Translations under genes and position numbers: made by a program
Shown: piece by piece, positions 45,093-53,967 of the stretch
Position numbering within the stretch: the stretch's first letter is position 1
Layout of the letters: every line of letters begins with the position of its first letter
Source of the DNA: Halioglobus sp.
GTDB taxonomy: Bacteria; Pseudomonadota; Gammaproteobacteria; Pseudomonadales; Halieaceae
Reading direction: 5' to 3'
Assembly: GCA_020443425.1 (NCBI GenBank)
Contig: JAGRIE010000012.1
Coordinates: 46,285-110,284 of the forward strand
Length of the DNA: 64,000 nucleotides
Notes under the pieces: model-generated
What the model was told of the DNA's origin: nothing
The model's input: the letters and a program-made list of their open reading frames with translations, nothing else
The model's database searches: none

Positions 45093-45473
45093 ATGACCCG
45101 GATAGCGGCACTGGTACTGGCGTATTTTTTCCTCGCTCTCGCGCTGGTGGGCGTGGTGCTGCCCGGTGTGCCGACAGTGCCCTTCCTGTTGCTGGCGGCC
45201 TGGTTTGCCGGGAAAGGGTCCGAGCGTTTGCACCGCTGGTTGTACCAGCACCCGCATTTCGGAAAATTGCTGATCGACTGGGAGACGCAGCGCGCGATCT
45301 CCCGCAACAGCAAGGTGGTGGCGGTGTTGATGCTGGTCGCCAGCTGGATTGCGATGTGGTACCGGTTGGAGAATCACTGGGTGCTGGCCGCCATCACGGC
45401 GCTGTTCATCGCGCTGGTGGTATTTCTGGTAAGTCGACCGGAGCCGCAATCACCGCCCGATGGTCACCGCTGA
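45093..45473 (+). CDS. DUF454 (YbaN-like) inner-membrane protein
   Basis: This 126-residue protein has an N-terminal membrane pair (MTRIAALVLAYFFLALALVGVVLPGVPTVPF is one long hydrophobic stretch; VLPGVPT is the DUF454 hallmark) and a further TM pair near the C-terminus. Function is unknown. The ATG at 45093 is preferred because the open frame before it is not protein-like. It is convergent with the M13 peptidase gene. Confidence 0.8.
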   Translation: MTRIAALVLAYFFLALALVGVVLPGVPTVPFLLLAAWFAGKGSERLHRWLYQHPHFGKLLIDWETQRAISRNSKVVAVLMLVASWIAMWYRLENHWVLAAITALFIALVVFLVSRPEPQSPPDGHR

Positions 45474-45518
45474 TGTGGCAGCGGCTGCGCGCTTGCGAAT
45501 CAAACGCGCCGCCCGCCG

Positions 45519-47576
45519 TTACCAGATCTGGACACGCCGCTCCGGTGGCAGGAACAGATCGTGTTCCGGGGTGACCGCAAACGCCTCATACCAGGCATCC
45601 AGGTTGCGCACGATACCGTTGACGCGGTAGGCGCCGGGGCTGTGCGGATCTGTCAGCAGTTTGCTCCTGAGAAAATCGTCGGTCTGTATACCGCGCCACA
45701 CCTGCGCCCAGGCAAGGAAAAAGCGCTGGTCACCGGTCATGCCATCAATAACGGGTGCCTGGCCGTCGTGGGTGTCGTCGAGATAGTTGTGATAGGCGTG
45801 GTAGGCGATCGTCAATCCGCCCAGGTCGCCGATATTCTCGCCCAGTGTCAGCTGGCCGTCTATGCGGGCGCCAGGGAGCGGCTCATAGGCGTTAAACTGC
45901 TCAACCAGCACCGCAGTCTGTGCCTCGAAGTGCGCGCGGGACTCCTCGGTCCACCAGTCCCGCAACATGCCGCTGCCATCTGAGCGGCTGCCCTGATCGT
46001 CGAAGCCGTGGCCCATCTCGTGCCCGATAACGGCGCCGATCGCGGCGAAATTGACTGCGGGGTCGGCGTGTGGATCGAAAAAAGGCGGCTGCAGGATGGC
46101 GGCGGGAAAGACAATCTCGTTGCTGGTCGATGAGTAATACGCGTTGACAACCTGGGGGCTCAGCGCCCACTCCCAGACGCGACGGGGTTCGCCCAGCTTG
46201 GCCAGCGCGTCATTCATATACCACTCCTGAATGCGCCGGTTGTTGCCGAGCAGGTCATCGGCCTTGATCTCAATGCTGCCGAGATCACGCCATTTATCCG
46301 GGTAGCCGACTTTGGCGACAAAGGCGTCCAGCTTGGCAAAGGCCTCCTTCCGCGTCGCCTCGTCCATCCAGGTATTTTGCGCAAGACGCTGGCGAAATGC
46401 CTTGCGGATGAAGTGAATGTACTCCTCCATTGAGGCCTTGTAGTCGGCGGGGAAATAGCGATCGACATAGAGTCGGCCAAGGACTTCCCCGAGGTTGGCG
46501 CTGACATACTGCAGGGCATTCAGGCTTCGTGCGCGCTGCTGCTCAATGCCGTAGAGGGTGCGCTTATAAAAATCGAAGTTGGCGGCCTGGTAGGCTTCCG
46601 GCAGGTAGGGCGCCTGGTTGTCGATGAAATGGAAGACCAGGTAGGAGCGCAACACGTCCACCGGCGTTTCCCCTATCAGCGCCGCTGTTTTCTGTATCGC
46701 AGTGTCGTTGGTCACTATCATGCTGTCGATATCCCCAACCCGGCTCTCGTCGAGAAACGACTGCCATTCGAAACCGGGCGCGAACTCCCGCAGTTCCGCC
46801 GCGGTCATCGGGTGGTAGTTTTTCAGGCGGTCGCGCTCCTGTGCGGGTGTCCAGTGGCGCTGTGCAATATCAGTCTCAAACGCCAGGATATCGCGCGCCC
46901 GCTGTTGCGGGCGGTCGATGCCGGCGCGGCTGAGCACACCCTCGATGTAGGCCAGGTAGGCATTGCGTATCGCGGGGAATTTGGCCTCATCGCTCAGGTA
47001 GTAGTCCCGGCCTGGCAGCCCCAGCCCACTCTGTCCGAGGTACAGGGTATAGACATCGGGGTTTTTCTGGTCCAGGGCCACGCCCATGCCGATAGCGGAT
47101 TCCTGCAGTGGCCGCGCCATCCAGCGGGCAATCCCCGCCGGCGTCTCGGTCGCGAGGATGGCGTCGATCGCCGGTTGCAGCGGCGCCAGCCCGAGCGCCT
47201 CGATACGCTTTACATCCATATAACTGCGGTAGAGCGCTGCCAATTGCGCGGCGTCGCCGCTGAGTTCCCCGTCGCTGGCCAGTATCTCGTCTACAATGGC
47301 CTGTATCTGGTCTTCGCTGCGCAGAAACACCTCGGTGAAGGAGTCCATCCTGGGCATGCCCTCGGGAAATTGCGCCTGCGCCAGCCAGCCCTCATTCACA
47401 TACGTGAAGAAGTCGTCGCCGGGCGACACCTCTGGCGACAAATACCGGGTTTCGATGCCCCATTCGCCCAGCATGGCGCTGCCACTTTCTGCGGCCAGCG
47501 CGCTGTTGGCCTGGAAGGCGAAGGGGACTGCCAGCAGGGCAGCAATGGTCAAAACGCGGTGTCGCAGGGTGTGCAT
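45519..47576 (-). CDS. M13-family metallopeptidase (PepO/neprilysin-like)
   Basis: This 685-residue zinc endopeptidase is exported by an N-terminal signal (ALLAVPFAFQANSALA). The zinc motif HEMGH is in VIGHEMGHGFDDQGS, the third ligand motif is ENIGDLGG, and the family's C-terminal ends in ...PPERRVQIW, where CxxW is common in eukaryotes and here is VQIW. It probably degrades oligopeptides in the periplasm. AGGAA lies before ATG 47576. It is divergent from the OmpA-like gene and likely monocistronic. Confidence 0.88.
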   Translation of the reverse strand: MHTLRHRVLTIAALLAVPFAFQANSALAAESGSAMLGEWGIETRYLSPEVSPGDDFFTYVNEGWLAQAQFPEGMPRMDSFTEVFLRSEDQIQAIVDEILASDGELSGDAAQLAALYRSYMDVKRIEALGLAPLQPAIDAILATETPAGIARWMARPLQESAIGMGVALDQKNPDVYTLYLGQSGLGLPGRDYYLSDEAKFPAIRNAYLAYIEGVLSRAGIDRPQQRARDILAFETDIAQRHWTPAQERDRLKNYHPMTAAELREFAPGFEWQSFLDESRVGDIDSMIVTNDTAIQKTAALIGETPVDVLRSYLVFHFIDNQAPYLPEAYQAANFDFYKRTLYGIEQQRARSLNALQYVSANLGEVLGRLYVDRYFPADYKASMEEYIHFIRKAFRQRLAQNTWMDEATRKEAFAKLDAFVAKVGYPDKWRDLGSIEIKADDLLGNNRRIQEWYMNDALAKLGEPRRVWEWALSPQVVNAYYSSTSNEIVFPAAILQPPFFDPHADPAVNFAAIGAVIGHEMGHGFDDQGSRSDGSGMLRDWWTEESRAHFEAQTAVLVEQFNAYEPLPGARIDGQLTLGENIGDLGGLTIAYHAYHNYLDDTHDGQAPVIDGMTGDQRFFLAWAQVWRGIQTDDFLRSKLLTDPHSPGAYRVNGIVRNLDAWYEAFAVTPEHDLFLPPERRVQIW

Positions 47577-47820
47577 GTGTGTTCCTCGGGGTCGGCGGCC
47601 AGGTTAGTGTCTGGAGCCGGGGCAGTATCGGGTATTGGAGAGGGTGGTAGTGTAGCGAGTGCAGATGCCAAAACGTACCCCTTTTTTGCCAGCGCAGGAC
47701 ACGTTAGGGTAGCCGGTGAGCAGCACAGTCGGTGGCAGCGCGGTAAAGCGGGTCGGCAGCCGGCGGTTTGTATAGTGGTGTCGGATGGGTAAGAATGAGA
47801 TGAAACTGGAGGTTCGCGCT

Positions 47821-48807
47821 ATGCTTCGCACAGGACTGGTTTTATTGGCATTACTGTGGAGTGCCGGTTTTATTGGCACCTCCCAGGCGGAAGATATCGA
47901 GGGCGTCAAGGAGCACGGGTTGGTCTCCCGCTATCCCGGCCAGGAAATCCGCTGGCAGCAGATTGAGAACTACATGCCGTTTCGGGTGCCGGTGGGCGAG
48001 GTGACCGGTTACCGGGCCATAGGTGACTGGATTGATACCGAGGGCCGCGTCACCCGCACCTTCTACCGCTACCAGGGTACTGATCGCACGTACGCCGAAT
48101 TCTACCTGAACTACCTCAGGGCGCTGCAGGAACAGGATTTCGAGATTCTTGGCAAAGGCGTCTCGACGTCCCGCAAAGGTGTCGAAGTGGGCAGCCGCAG
48201 CTGGACTGAAGTCTACGGGCTCGCCAACCCGGTCAGCAAGCCGGGTGAGATGGGCACCTTTTTTGCCGGCACTGCCTCCTCGGGTGGGGCAGGTGCCATA
48301 GTGGCTCGCAAGGAGCGCGCGGCAGGCACGGTGTACGTGGTCATCGGAGTGGAGCAGCACGCGACGGACTACGTCGGTACACTGATCGATATTGTCGAGG
48401 TCGAGGCGGCAGAGACGGGCCTGGTGGTGGTCGATGCGGAGGCGATGGGCACAGATTTACAGGAGTACGGGCGGGTAGTGCTGGACGGCCTCGTATTCGA
48501 TTTTGACAAGGCGACACTGAAGCCGGAGTCCGATGCCGCGCTGGAGGTGATCGCCGGTTTTCTCAGGGACAACCCTGGCAAAGCCTTTTATGTCGTGGGG
48601 CACACTGACTCGGTTGGGACCTTCGCCTACAACGCGAAATTGTCCTCGGATCGGGCCGCCGCTGTGGTCGCGGCGCTGACAGACCGGTATGGTATCGCCG
48701 CCGACCGACTGGAGCCACACGGGGTCGGTCCGCTGTCGCCGGTGTTCTCAAACGGGCAGGAGTCCGGCAAGGAAAAAAATCGTCGCGTGGAACTGGTGGA
48801 GCGTTGA
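47821..48807 (+). CDS. OmpA-family protein with DUF4892-like N-terminal domain
   Basis: This is a 328-residue exported protein with a signal peptide MLRTGLVLLALLWSAGFIG... ending near SQAED. An N-terminal domain of about 190 residues (GYRAIGDWIDTEGRVTRTFYRYQ) resembles DUF4892, and a C-terminal OmpA peptidoglycan-binding domain contains the motif VGHTDSVG. I chose ATG 47821 because CTGGAGG (47806-47812) sits eight bases upstream. In-frame ATGs at 47785 and 47800 are less likely. It is divergent from the peptidase gene and precedes the ATP-grasp trio by 160 bp. Confidence 0.8.
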   Translation: MLRTGLVLLALLWSAGFIGTSQAEDIEGVKEHGLVSRYPGQEIRWQQIENYMPFRVPVGEVTGYRAIGDWIDTEGRVTRTFYRYQGTDRTYAEFYLNYLRALQEQDFEILGKGVSTSRKGVEVGSRSWTEVYGLANPVSKPGEMGTFFAGTASSGGAGAIVARKERAAGTVYVVIGVEQHATDYVGTLIDIVEVEAAETGLVVVDAEAMGTDLQEYGRVVLDGLVFDFDKATLKPESDAALEVIAGFLRDNPGKAFYVVGHTDSVGTFAYNAKLSSDRAAAVVAALTDRYGIAADRLEPHGVGPLSPVFSNGQESGKEKNRRVELVER

Positions 48808-48968
48808 AGCTGCAGCGTCAGGGTCTTTTGCCAAGTTGTTCACTGTTTCACTGGTAGGCGGGCGACTGCACTGTGGCATAGGATGCATTATCCGCGAGCG
48901 GTCCTGCCGGGACTCGCCGGATACCAGCGCGCGTCGACAGTAGTCAAGCGCAGGAGGTAACCGTAGTA

Positions 48969-50474
48969 ATGGCTCAACCCAAGATCACTTCCCCGAAGCC
49001 CTACACCCGTGCGCGGCCCCGCGCGACTATCGACTGGACCAACTATGTGCCGGGCGAATTCTACGATGAAATCATCAGCTCTCCCGGGCGGGCCCGTCCC
49101 GCCACCCGCAGCCTGGCCGCGTTCATGCGCAAGCAGACGATCAAGCACCTGATCTCCAGGCAGCAGGCGGCAGACCTGGCCATCCAGGAAATGGGTATCA
49201 CGTTTACCGTCTACAGCGAGGGCCAGAATATCGATCGCTCCTGGCCGATGGATATCATCCCGCGCATCATTCCCCTCAAGGAGTGGCAGGTGCTGGAGCG
49301 CGGCCTGATCCAGCGCCTGACGGCGCTGAACCTGTTTATTGACGATATCTACAACAAACAGAAAATCCTGAAAGACGGGGTGGTGCCAAGGGAGATCATC
49401 GACAGTTCGCCGGAGTTCCTGAAACAGTGTGTGGGCGCGAAACCGCGCTACGGCGTCTGGTCCCACGTCTGTGGGTCCGACCTGGTGCGCGATGCCGACG
49501 GCACTGTCTACGTGCTGGAGGATAACCTCCGGGTGCCATCGGGCGTATCCTACATGCTGGAGAATCGGGCGATTTCAAAACGGGTGCTGCCGCAGCTGTT
49601 CGAACGCAACTCTATCCTGCCGGTGGCCGACTACCCCTCACAGCTGTTCGATATGCTGACATCGCTGTCGCCGCGGCGCGTGGCCCATCCGGAGATCGTG
49701 GTGATGACCCCCGGTATCTTCAATTCAGCCTACTTCGAGCACGCCTATCTCGCACAGCGCATGGGCGCTGAACTGGTCGAGGGGGCCGACCTGGTCGTGG
49801 GCAGTGATGACAAGGTGTACATGAAGACCATCCGCGGGCTGTCACAGGTGGATGTTATCTACCGGCGTATCAACGACGACTACCTCGATCCGGAGGTGTT
49901 CCGCCCCGATTCCGCGCTCGGGACGCCGGGTCTGTTCCGCGCCTGGCGCAAGGGCAATGTCGGGCTCGCCAATGCACCCGGTGCGGGTGTGGCCGACGAC
50001 AAGGTGATCTATACCTTTGTGCCCGCTATCATCAAGTACTACCTGGGCGAGGACCCCATTATCCCCAATGTGCCTTCCTTCCTGTGTGTCGATCCCAGGC
50101 AGCGGCAGCATGTGCTGGAGAATCTCGCCACCATGGTGGTGAAACCGGCCAACGAATCCGGTGGCTACGGTATGTTGATAGGCCCTGCCGCCACCAGGAA
50201 GGAGCTGGCACTGTTCGCTGACCTGATCAAGAAAAACCCGCGCAACTACATGGCGCAGCCAGCGCTGAAACTGTCCACGGCGCCAACGCTCTGCGGGAAC
50301 AACATCGAACCGAGGCATCTGGATTTGCGACCGTTTATCCTGCAGGGCAAGAAGCACTATGTCACCCCGGGTGGTTTGACGCGGGTGGCGCTGCGCAAGG
50401 GTTCACTGGTGGTGAATTCATCCCAGGGCGGTGGCAGCAAAGATACCTGGATCGTCGATTCGGAGGGCAGCTGA
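48969..50474 (+). CDS. Circularly permuted type 2 ATP-grasp protein
   Basis: This 501-residue enzyme belongs to the circularly permuted ATP-grasp group (COG2308), recognisable from YVLEDNLRVPSGVSYMLENR, YRRINDDYLDPEVF and VVKPANESGGYGM. Such enzymes form amide or peptide bonds, and this family is proposed to make an unidentified peptide-like product with alpha-E and transglutaminase-like partners. GGAGGT lies upstream of ATG 48969. The stop shares a base with the next gene's start, so translation is coupled. Confidence 0.88.
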   Translation: MAQPKITSPKPYTRARPRATIDWTNYVPGEFYDEIISSPGRARPATRSLAAFMRKQTIKHLISRQQAADLAIQEMGITFTVYSEGQNIDRSWPMDIIPRIIPLKEWQVLERGLIQRLTALNLFIDDIYNKQKILKDGVVPREIIDSSPEFLKQCVGAKPRYGVWSHVCGSDLVRDADGTVYVLEDNLRVPSGVSYMLENRAISKRVLPQLFERNSILPVADYPSQLFDMLTSLSPRRVAHPEIVVMTPGIFNSAYFEHAYLAQRMGAELVEGADLVVGSDDKVYMKTIRGLSQVDVIYRRINDDYLDPEVFRPDSALGTPGLFRAWRKGNVGLANAPGAGVADDKVIYTFVPAIIKYYLGEDPIIPNVPSFLCVDPRQRQHVLENLATMVVKPANESGGYGMLIGPAATRKELALFADLIKKNPRNYMAQPALKLSTAPTLCGNNIEPRHLDLRPFILQGKKHYVTPGGLTRVALRKGSLVVNSSQGGGSKDTWIVDSEGS

Positions 50475-51409
50475 TGTTATCGAGAGTCGCGGAACGCGTC
50501 TACTGGCTCGGGCGCCTGATGGAGCGCACCGAGAATACCGCGCGCCTGCTGCTGGTGCGCCACAATGCAGTGCTGGATCTCCCCAAGGAGGTGCAGCCCG
50601 GCTGGGACCTGCTGCTGCAGGTACTCGGTGCCGAGGAGACATTTGCAAGGCTGTCGGGAGCGGCCACGGAAAAAAATATTATCAGCTTTGTGTTTGGTGA
50701 GCGGGAGAATCCCTCCTCGATTATCTCCTCACTCGCCGGCGCACGGGAGAATATGCGCACAACACGGGAGATACTGCCCAGTGAGACCTGGGAGCGCGTG
50801 AACAGCCTCTACCTGAGTGTGGCCAGGCGCAGCAACAAGGACCTGCCGCGCAGCATGCGTCACTCTGTATTGAACAATATTGTGCAGTCCTGCCAGCAGG
50901 TCACAGGGATGCTCGCCGGCTCCATGAACCAGGATGCGGCATACCAGTTCATTCGACTCGGTCGAAACCTGGAGCGCGCTGATATGAGCACGCGAATAAT
51001 CGATGCCGCCGCAGCGGGCCTGATGGGCAATGTTGACGAGACGTCACCGTTTCGCAATGTACTGTGGATCAGTGTCCTGCAATCGCTCAGTGCCTATCAG
51101 ATGTATCGGTTAAACGTCAGGCGCAGCGTGGATAGAGAGGGTGTGCTGGCGTTTCTGTTCCAGAGTACGGTATTCCCGCGAGCCGTGGCACATTCGCTCC
51201 AGCAGATCGAGGACAGTATGAAATTGCTCCCCGAACACAAGAAGGCGTCAGACGTTGTCGTTAACCTGAGGCGACAGCTTCGCGAGACCGATTTCAGCAC
51301 GCTGGCAGGGCCCGACCTGCACCTCTATATCGATGCGCTGCAACTGCAGTTTATATCGGTACACAGTGCCATCGGTGTGTCCTGGTTTGCACACGAAAGC
51401 CAACAATAA
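50474..51409 (+). CDS. Alpha-E domain protein
   Basis: This 311-residue, mostly alpha-helical protein begins MLSRVAERVYWLGRLMERTENTAR, the typical opening of the alpha-E family (COG2307). The remainder has conserved helical stretches (RNLERADMSTRI). It overlaps the ATP-grasp gene by one base and precedes the transglutaminase-like gene by 28 bp. In many bacteria the three are neighbours; no biochemical role is established. It is probably cytoplasmic. Confidence 0.87.
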   Translation: MLSRVAERVYWLGRLMERTENTARLLLVRHNAVLDLPKEVQPGWDLLLQVLGAEETFARLSGAATEKNIISFVFGERENPSSIISSLAGARENMRTTREILPSETWERVNSLYLSVARRSNKDLPRSMRHSVLNNIVQSCQQVTGMLAGSMNQDAAYQFIRLGRNLERADMSTRIIDAAAAGLMGNVDETSPFRNVLWISVLQSLSAYQMYRLNVRRSVDREGVLAFLFQSTVFPRAVAHSLQQIEDSMKLLPEHKKASDVVVNLRRQLRETDFSTLAGPDLHLYIDALQLQFISVHSAIGVSWFAHESQQ

Positions 51410-51437
51410 CGCCAGTCAGGCAGATGCCGGGTGAACC

Positions 51438-52289
51438 ATGCAGTGCTATAGAATCGTTCACCATACCTACTACAATTTTTCGGCCGGGGTGACGCTGGGC
51501 GGGCACGAGCTGTTGTTGCGCCCGCGAGAGGATCACACGCAGAGAATACAGTCGTTTACCCTGCGCATCCGTCCCGACGCATCGCTGCTGTGGCACCGCG
51601 ATGTTGAGGGCAACTCTGTGGCCGTGGCCACCTTCGGGGCCACCGCTGTGCAGCAGCTGGCGATAGAGAGTGAAGTTGTCATCCAGCAGTACAACGAAGA
51701 TCCGCTGGACTTCATCGTGGCGGATTACGCAGTGAATTTCCCCTTCCGTTACCAGCCTGAGGACGCTGTATTACTGGCTCCCTACCGGCGAGCTGAGCGC
51801 AGCCCGGTCGACAGTGAGTTACAGGTGTGGATACAGGGGCTGTGGAGGGAGGGGGAAGCGATACAGACGTATGCGCTGCTGCTGCGCATGGCGCAGCACA
51901 TAAACGCCACATGTACCTACCGTGTGCGCGAGGAGCCGGGTGTGCAGACGGCCCGGAAGACCCTCAGCAGTGGTGCCGGTTCCTGCCGGGATTTTGCCTT
52001 TCTGTTCATGCAGGGCGCCCAGAGCCTCGGCCTGGCAGCCCGGTTTGTCAGCGGCTACCTCCACGCGCCCTACGCAACGGAGATTGGCTCCACCCATGCC
52101 TGGGCCGAGATTTACCTGCCCGGAGCGGGGTGGCTCGGCTTTGACCCCACCATCGGCGATATCGTCGGGGCCGACCATTTTCCGGTAGCCGTAGCCCATT
52201 TGCCGGAATCTGTACCCCCGGTGTCCGGCACCTTCCGGGGTGCGGCACAATCCACACTTGAGGTCGGTGTCTGGGTCAGCCGCTGCTAG
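51438..52289 (+). CDS. Transglutaminase-like cysteine peptidase/ligase of ATP-grasp cluster
   Basis: This 283-residue protein has an N-terminal beta region (about residues 1-130) and a transglutaminase-like core with catalytic Cys in GAGSCRDFA, His in STHAWAEIY and Asp in FDPTIGD. That triad is complete, so it should be active as a peptidase or transferase. It has no signal peptide. It is the third gene of the ATP-grasp/alpha-E set and ends convergently with purT. Confidence 0.87.
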   Translation: MQCYRIVHHTYYNFSAGVTLGGHELLLRPREDHTQRIQSFTLRIRPDASLLWHRDVEGNSVAVATFGATAVQQLAIESEVVIQQYNEDPLDFIVADYAVNFPFRYQPEDAVLLAPYRRAERSPVDSELQVWIQGLWREGEAIQTYALLLRMAQHINATCTYRVREEPGVQTARKTLSSGAGSCRDFAFLFMQGAQSLGLAARFVSGYLHAPYATEIGSTHAWAEIYLPGAGWLGFDPTIGDIVGADHFPVAVAHLPESVPPVSGTFRGAAQSTLEVGVWVSRC

Positions 52290-52326
52290 CCCGGCCGCTT
52301 GTGCCGGGTCAGCGATAGACGACTCG

Positions 52327-53511
52327 CTACAGCGTTATCGTCACCGCCGCGGCGCAGGCATTGGCCATATCCCTGGCCCGGTCTGTGGAGTCTGCCACGG
52401 CCAGCGCGACACCCATCCGGCGTGAGCCCGAAACGGCCGGCTTGCCGAACAGGCGCAACTGCGTGTCTGCGGTCGCGAGTGCCTGGTCGAGATTGCCAAA
52501 CGCCACATTACTGCTCTCACCCGATACCAGAATGACGCTTGAAGCGCTGGGACCATTCTGGCGAATGGCGGGGATGGGCAGCCCCAGGATGGCCCTGGCG
52601 TGCAGCGCAAACTCGGATAAATCCTGGGATACCAGGGTCACCAGCCCGGTGTCGTGCGGACGCGGTGACACCTCGCTGAAGATGACATCATCACCTTTGA
52701 CAAAAAATTCGACGCCAAAAAGACCCCAGCCCCCGAGCGCTGTCGTGACGTTCTCGGCCATTGCCTGTGCGGATGACAGCGCTGTGGCCGACATCGCCTG
52801 TGGCTGCCAGGATTCGCGGTAGTCACCGGCCTCCTGGCGGTGCCCGATGGGGGCGCAGAACGAGGTGCCGTCGCGATGACGGACCGTCAGCAGGGTGATT
52901 TCGAAATCGAAATCCACAAAGCCCTCAACGATGACTTTGCCTTTGCCGGCGCGCCCGCCCGCCTGGGCGTAATCCCAGGCCTGTTCGATCTCGCTTTCCT
53001 CCCTGACCAGCGACTGCCCTTTACCGGACGAGCTCATGATCGGTTTTATCACACAGGGCAGGCCGATCACTTTGACTGCCGCGAGGTACTCGTCCCGGGT
53101 CTGTGCAAAGCGATAGGCGCCGGTCTGCAGCCCGAGTTCCTCCGCAGCCAGGCGTCGAATGCCCTCGCGGTTCATGGTGAGCTGTGTGGCTTTGGCAGTG
53201 GGGATGACGGTGAAGCCTTCCGTTTCCAGCTCGGCCAGTGCATCGGTGGCGATCGCCTCTATCTCAGGGACGATCAGATCTGGCTTCTCGGCCTCAATCA
53301 CCGCGCGCAGGGCGGTGCCGTCCAGCATGTTCACGACATGGGAGCGGTGGGCCACCTGCATCGCCGGGGCGTTGGCGTAACGATCCACGGCGATTACCTC
53401 GACCCCCAGGCGTTGCAGTTCGATTGCAACTTCCTTGCCCAGCTCGCCAGCACCACAAAATAGGACTCTTTTGGCGCCGGGACTGAGAGGGGTTCCCAGC
53501 GTGACTGACAT
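52327..53511 (-). CDS. purT: Formate-dependent phosphoribosylglycinamide formyltransferase PurT
   Basis: This 394-residue ATP-grasp enzyme makes formyl-GAR from GAR, formate and ATP in purine synthesis. The N-terminal [11 protein letters not shown] (about residues 19-29), the ATP-grasp strand [30 protein letters not shown] and [12 protein letters not shown] are all PurT hallmarks, and the length matches the usual ~390. ATG 53511 is used; a TTG one codon upstream is not needed. It is convergent with the transglutaminase gene. Confidence 0.93.
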   Translation of the reverse strand: MSVTLGTPLSPGAKRVLFCGAGELGKEVAIELQRLGVEVIAVDRYANAPAMQVAHRSHVVNMLDGTALRAVIEAEKPDLIVPEIEAIATDALAELETEGFTVIPTAKATQLTMNREGIRRLAAEELGLQTGAYRFAQTRDEYLAAVKVIGLPCVIKPIMSSSGKGQSLVREESEIEQAWDYAQAGGRAGKGKVIVEGFVDFDFEITLLTVRHRDGTSFCAPIGHRQEAGDYRESWQPQAMSATALSSAQAMAENVTTALGGWGLFGVEFFVKGDDVIFSEVSPRPHDTGLVTLVSQDLSEFALHARAILGLPIPAIRQNGPSASSVILVSGESSNVAFGNLDQALATADTQLRLFGKPAVSGSRRMGVALAVADSTDRARDMANACAAAVTITL

Positions 53512-53527
53512 CAATACCGCCTGTTAC

Positions 53528-53860
53528 TTACTGTATGGAGTCGACGCGCGAGGCGCCGGCGAAACAGGACTTGTCGCCGTTGTCAGGACAGATGACAACA
53601 TAGCTGTTGCGTTTGCCACAGCCGCTGACGCCAATTGTGTACTCGGCGCGCTCGTATCCGAAGCGGAACGATATCGGTTGCAGGGTCTCCCTGGACAGCA
53701 GTTCACCTTTGGCCTCGGGGCAGTTCATTTCAAACGCGCCGCGTCGCTCCGCCATATCAATGGCGGTCGGCTGCATCTGGTCGATGAAGGGTGGGCCGGA
53801 GGCGCAGCCGGACAACAGCACAGGAACGGCGATAAAAAGTGACGCGCGCAAGTTCAGCAT
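53528..53860 (-). CDS. Hypothetical lipoprotein
   Basis: This 110-residue protein has a lipoprotein signal with lipobox LLSGC (Cys19), then a small domain with further cysteines (MNCPE, SGCGK, VICPD, KSCF) that may form disulfides. I do not recognise the family. GAGGAC precedes the ATG. It lies just upstream of purT on the same strand, 16 bp away, but functional linkage is doubtful. Confidence 0.65.
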   Translation of the reverse strand: MLNLRASLFIAVPVLLSGCASGPPFIDQMQPTAIDMAERRGAFEMNCPEAKGELLSRETLQPISFRFGYERAEYTIGVSGCGKRNSYVVICPDNGDKSCFAGASRVDSIQ

Positions 53861-53967
53861 AACAAAGTCCTCATGTGTATCCCGCTATTGGGGGAAAAGA
53901 CAGCGAATCGCCCAATCTTAGTAGAAGACAGGAATCAGCGCCAAGAGTTTTTCCCGGCGCTGTAGTT

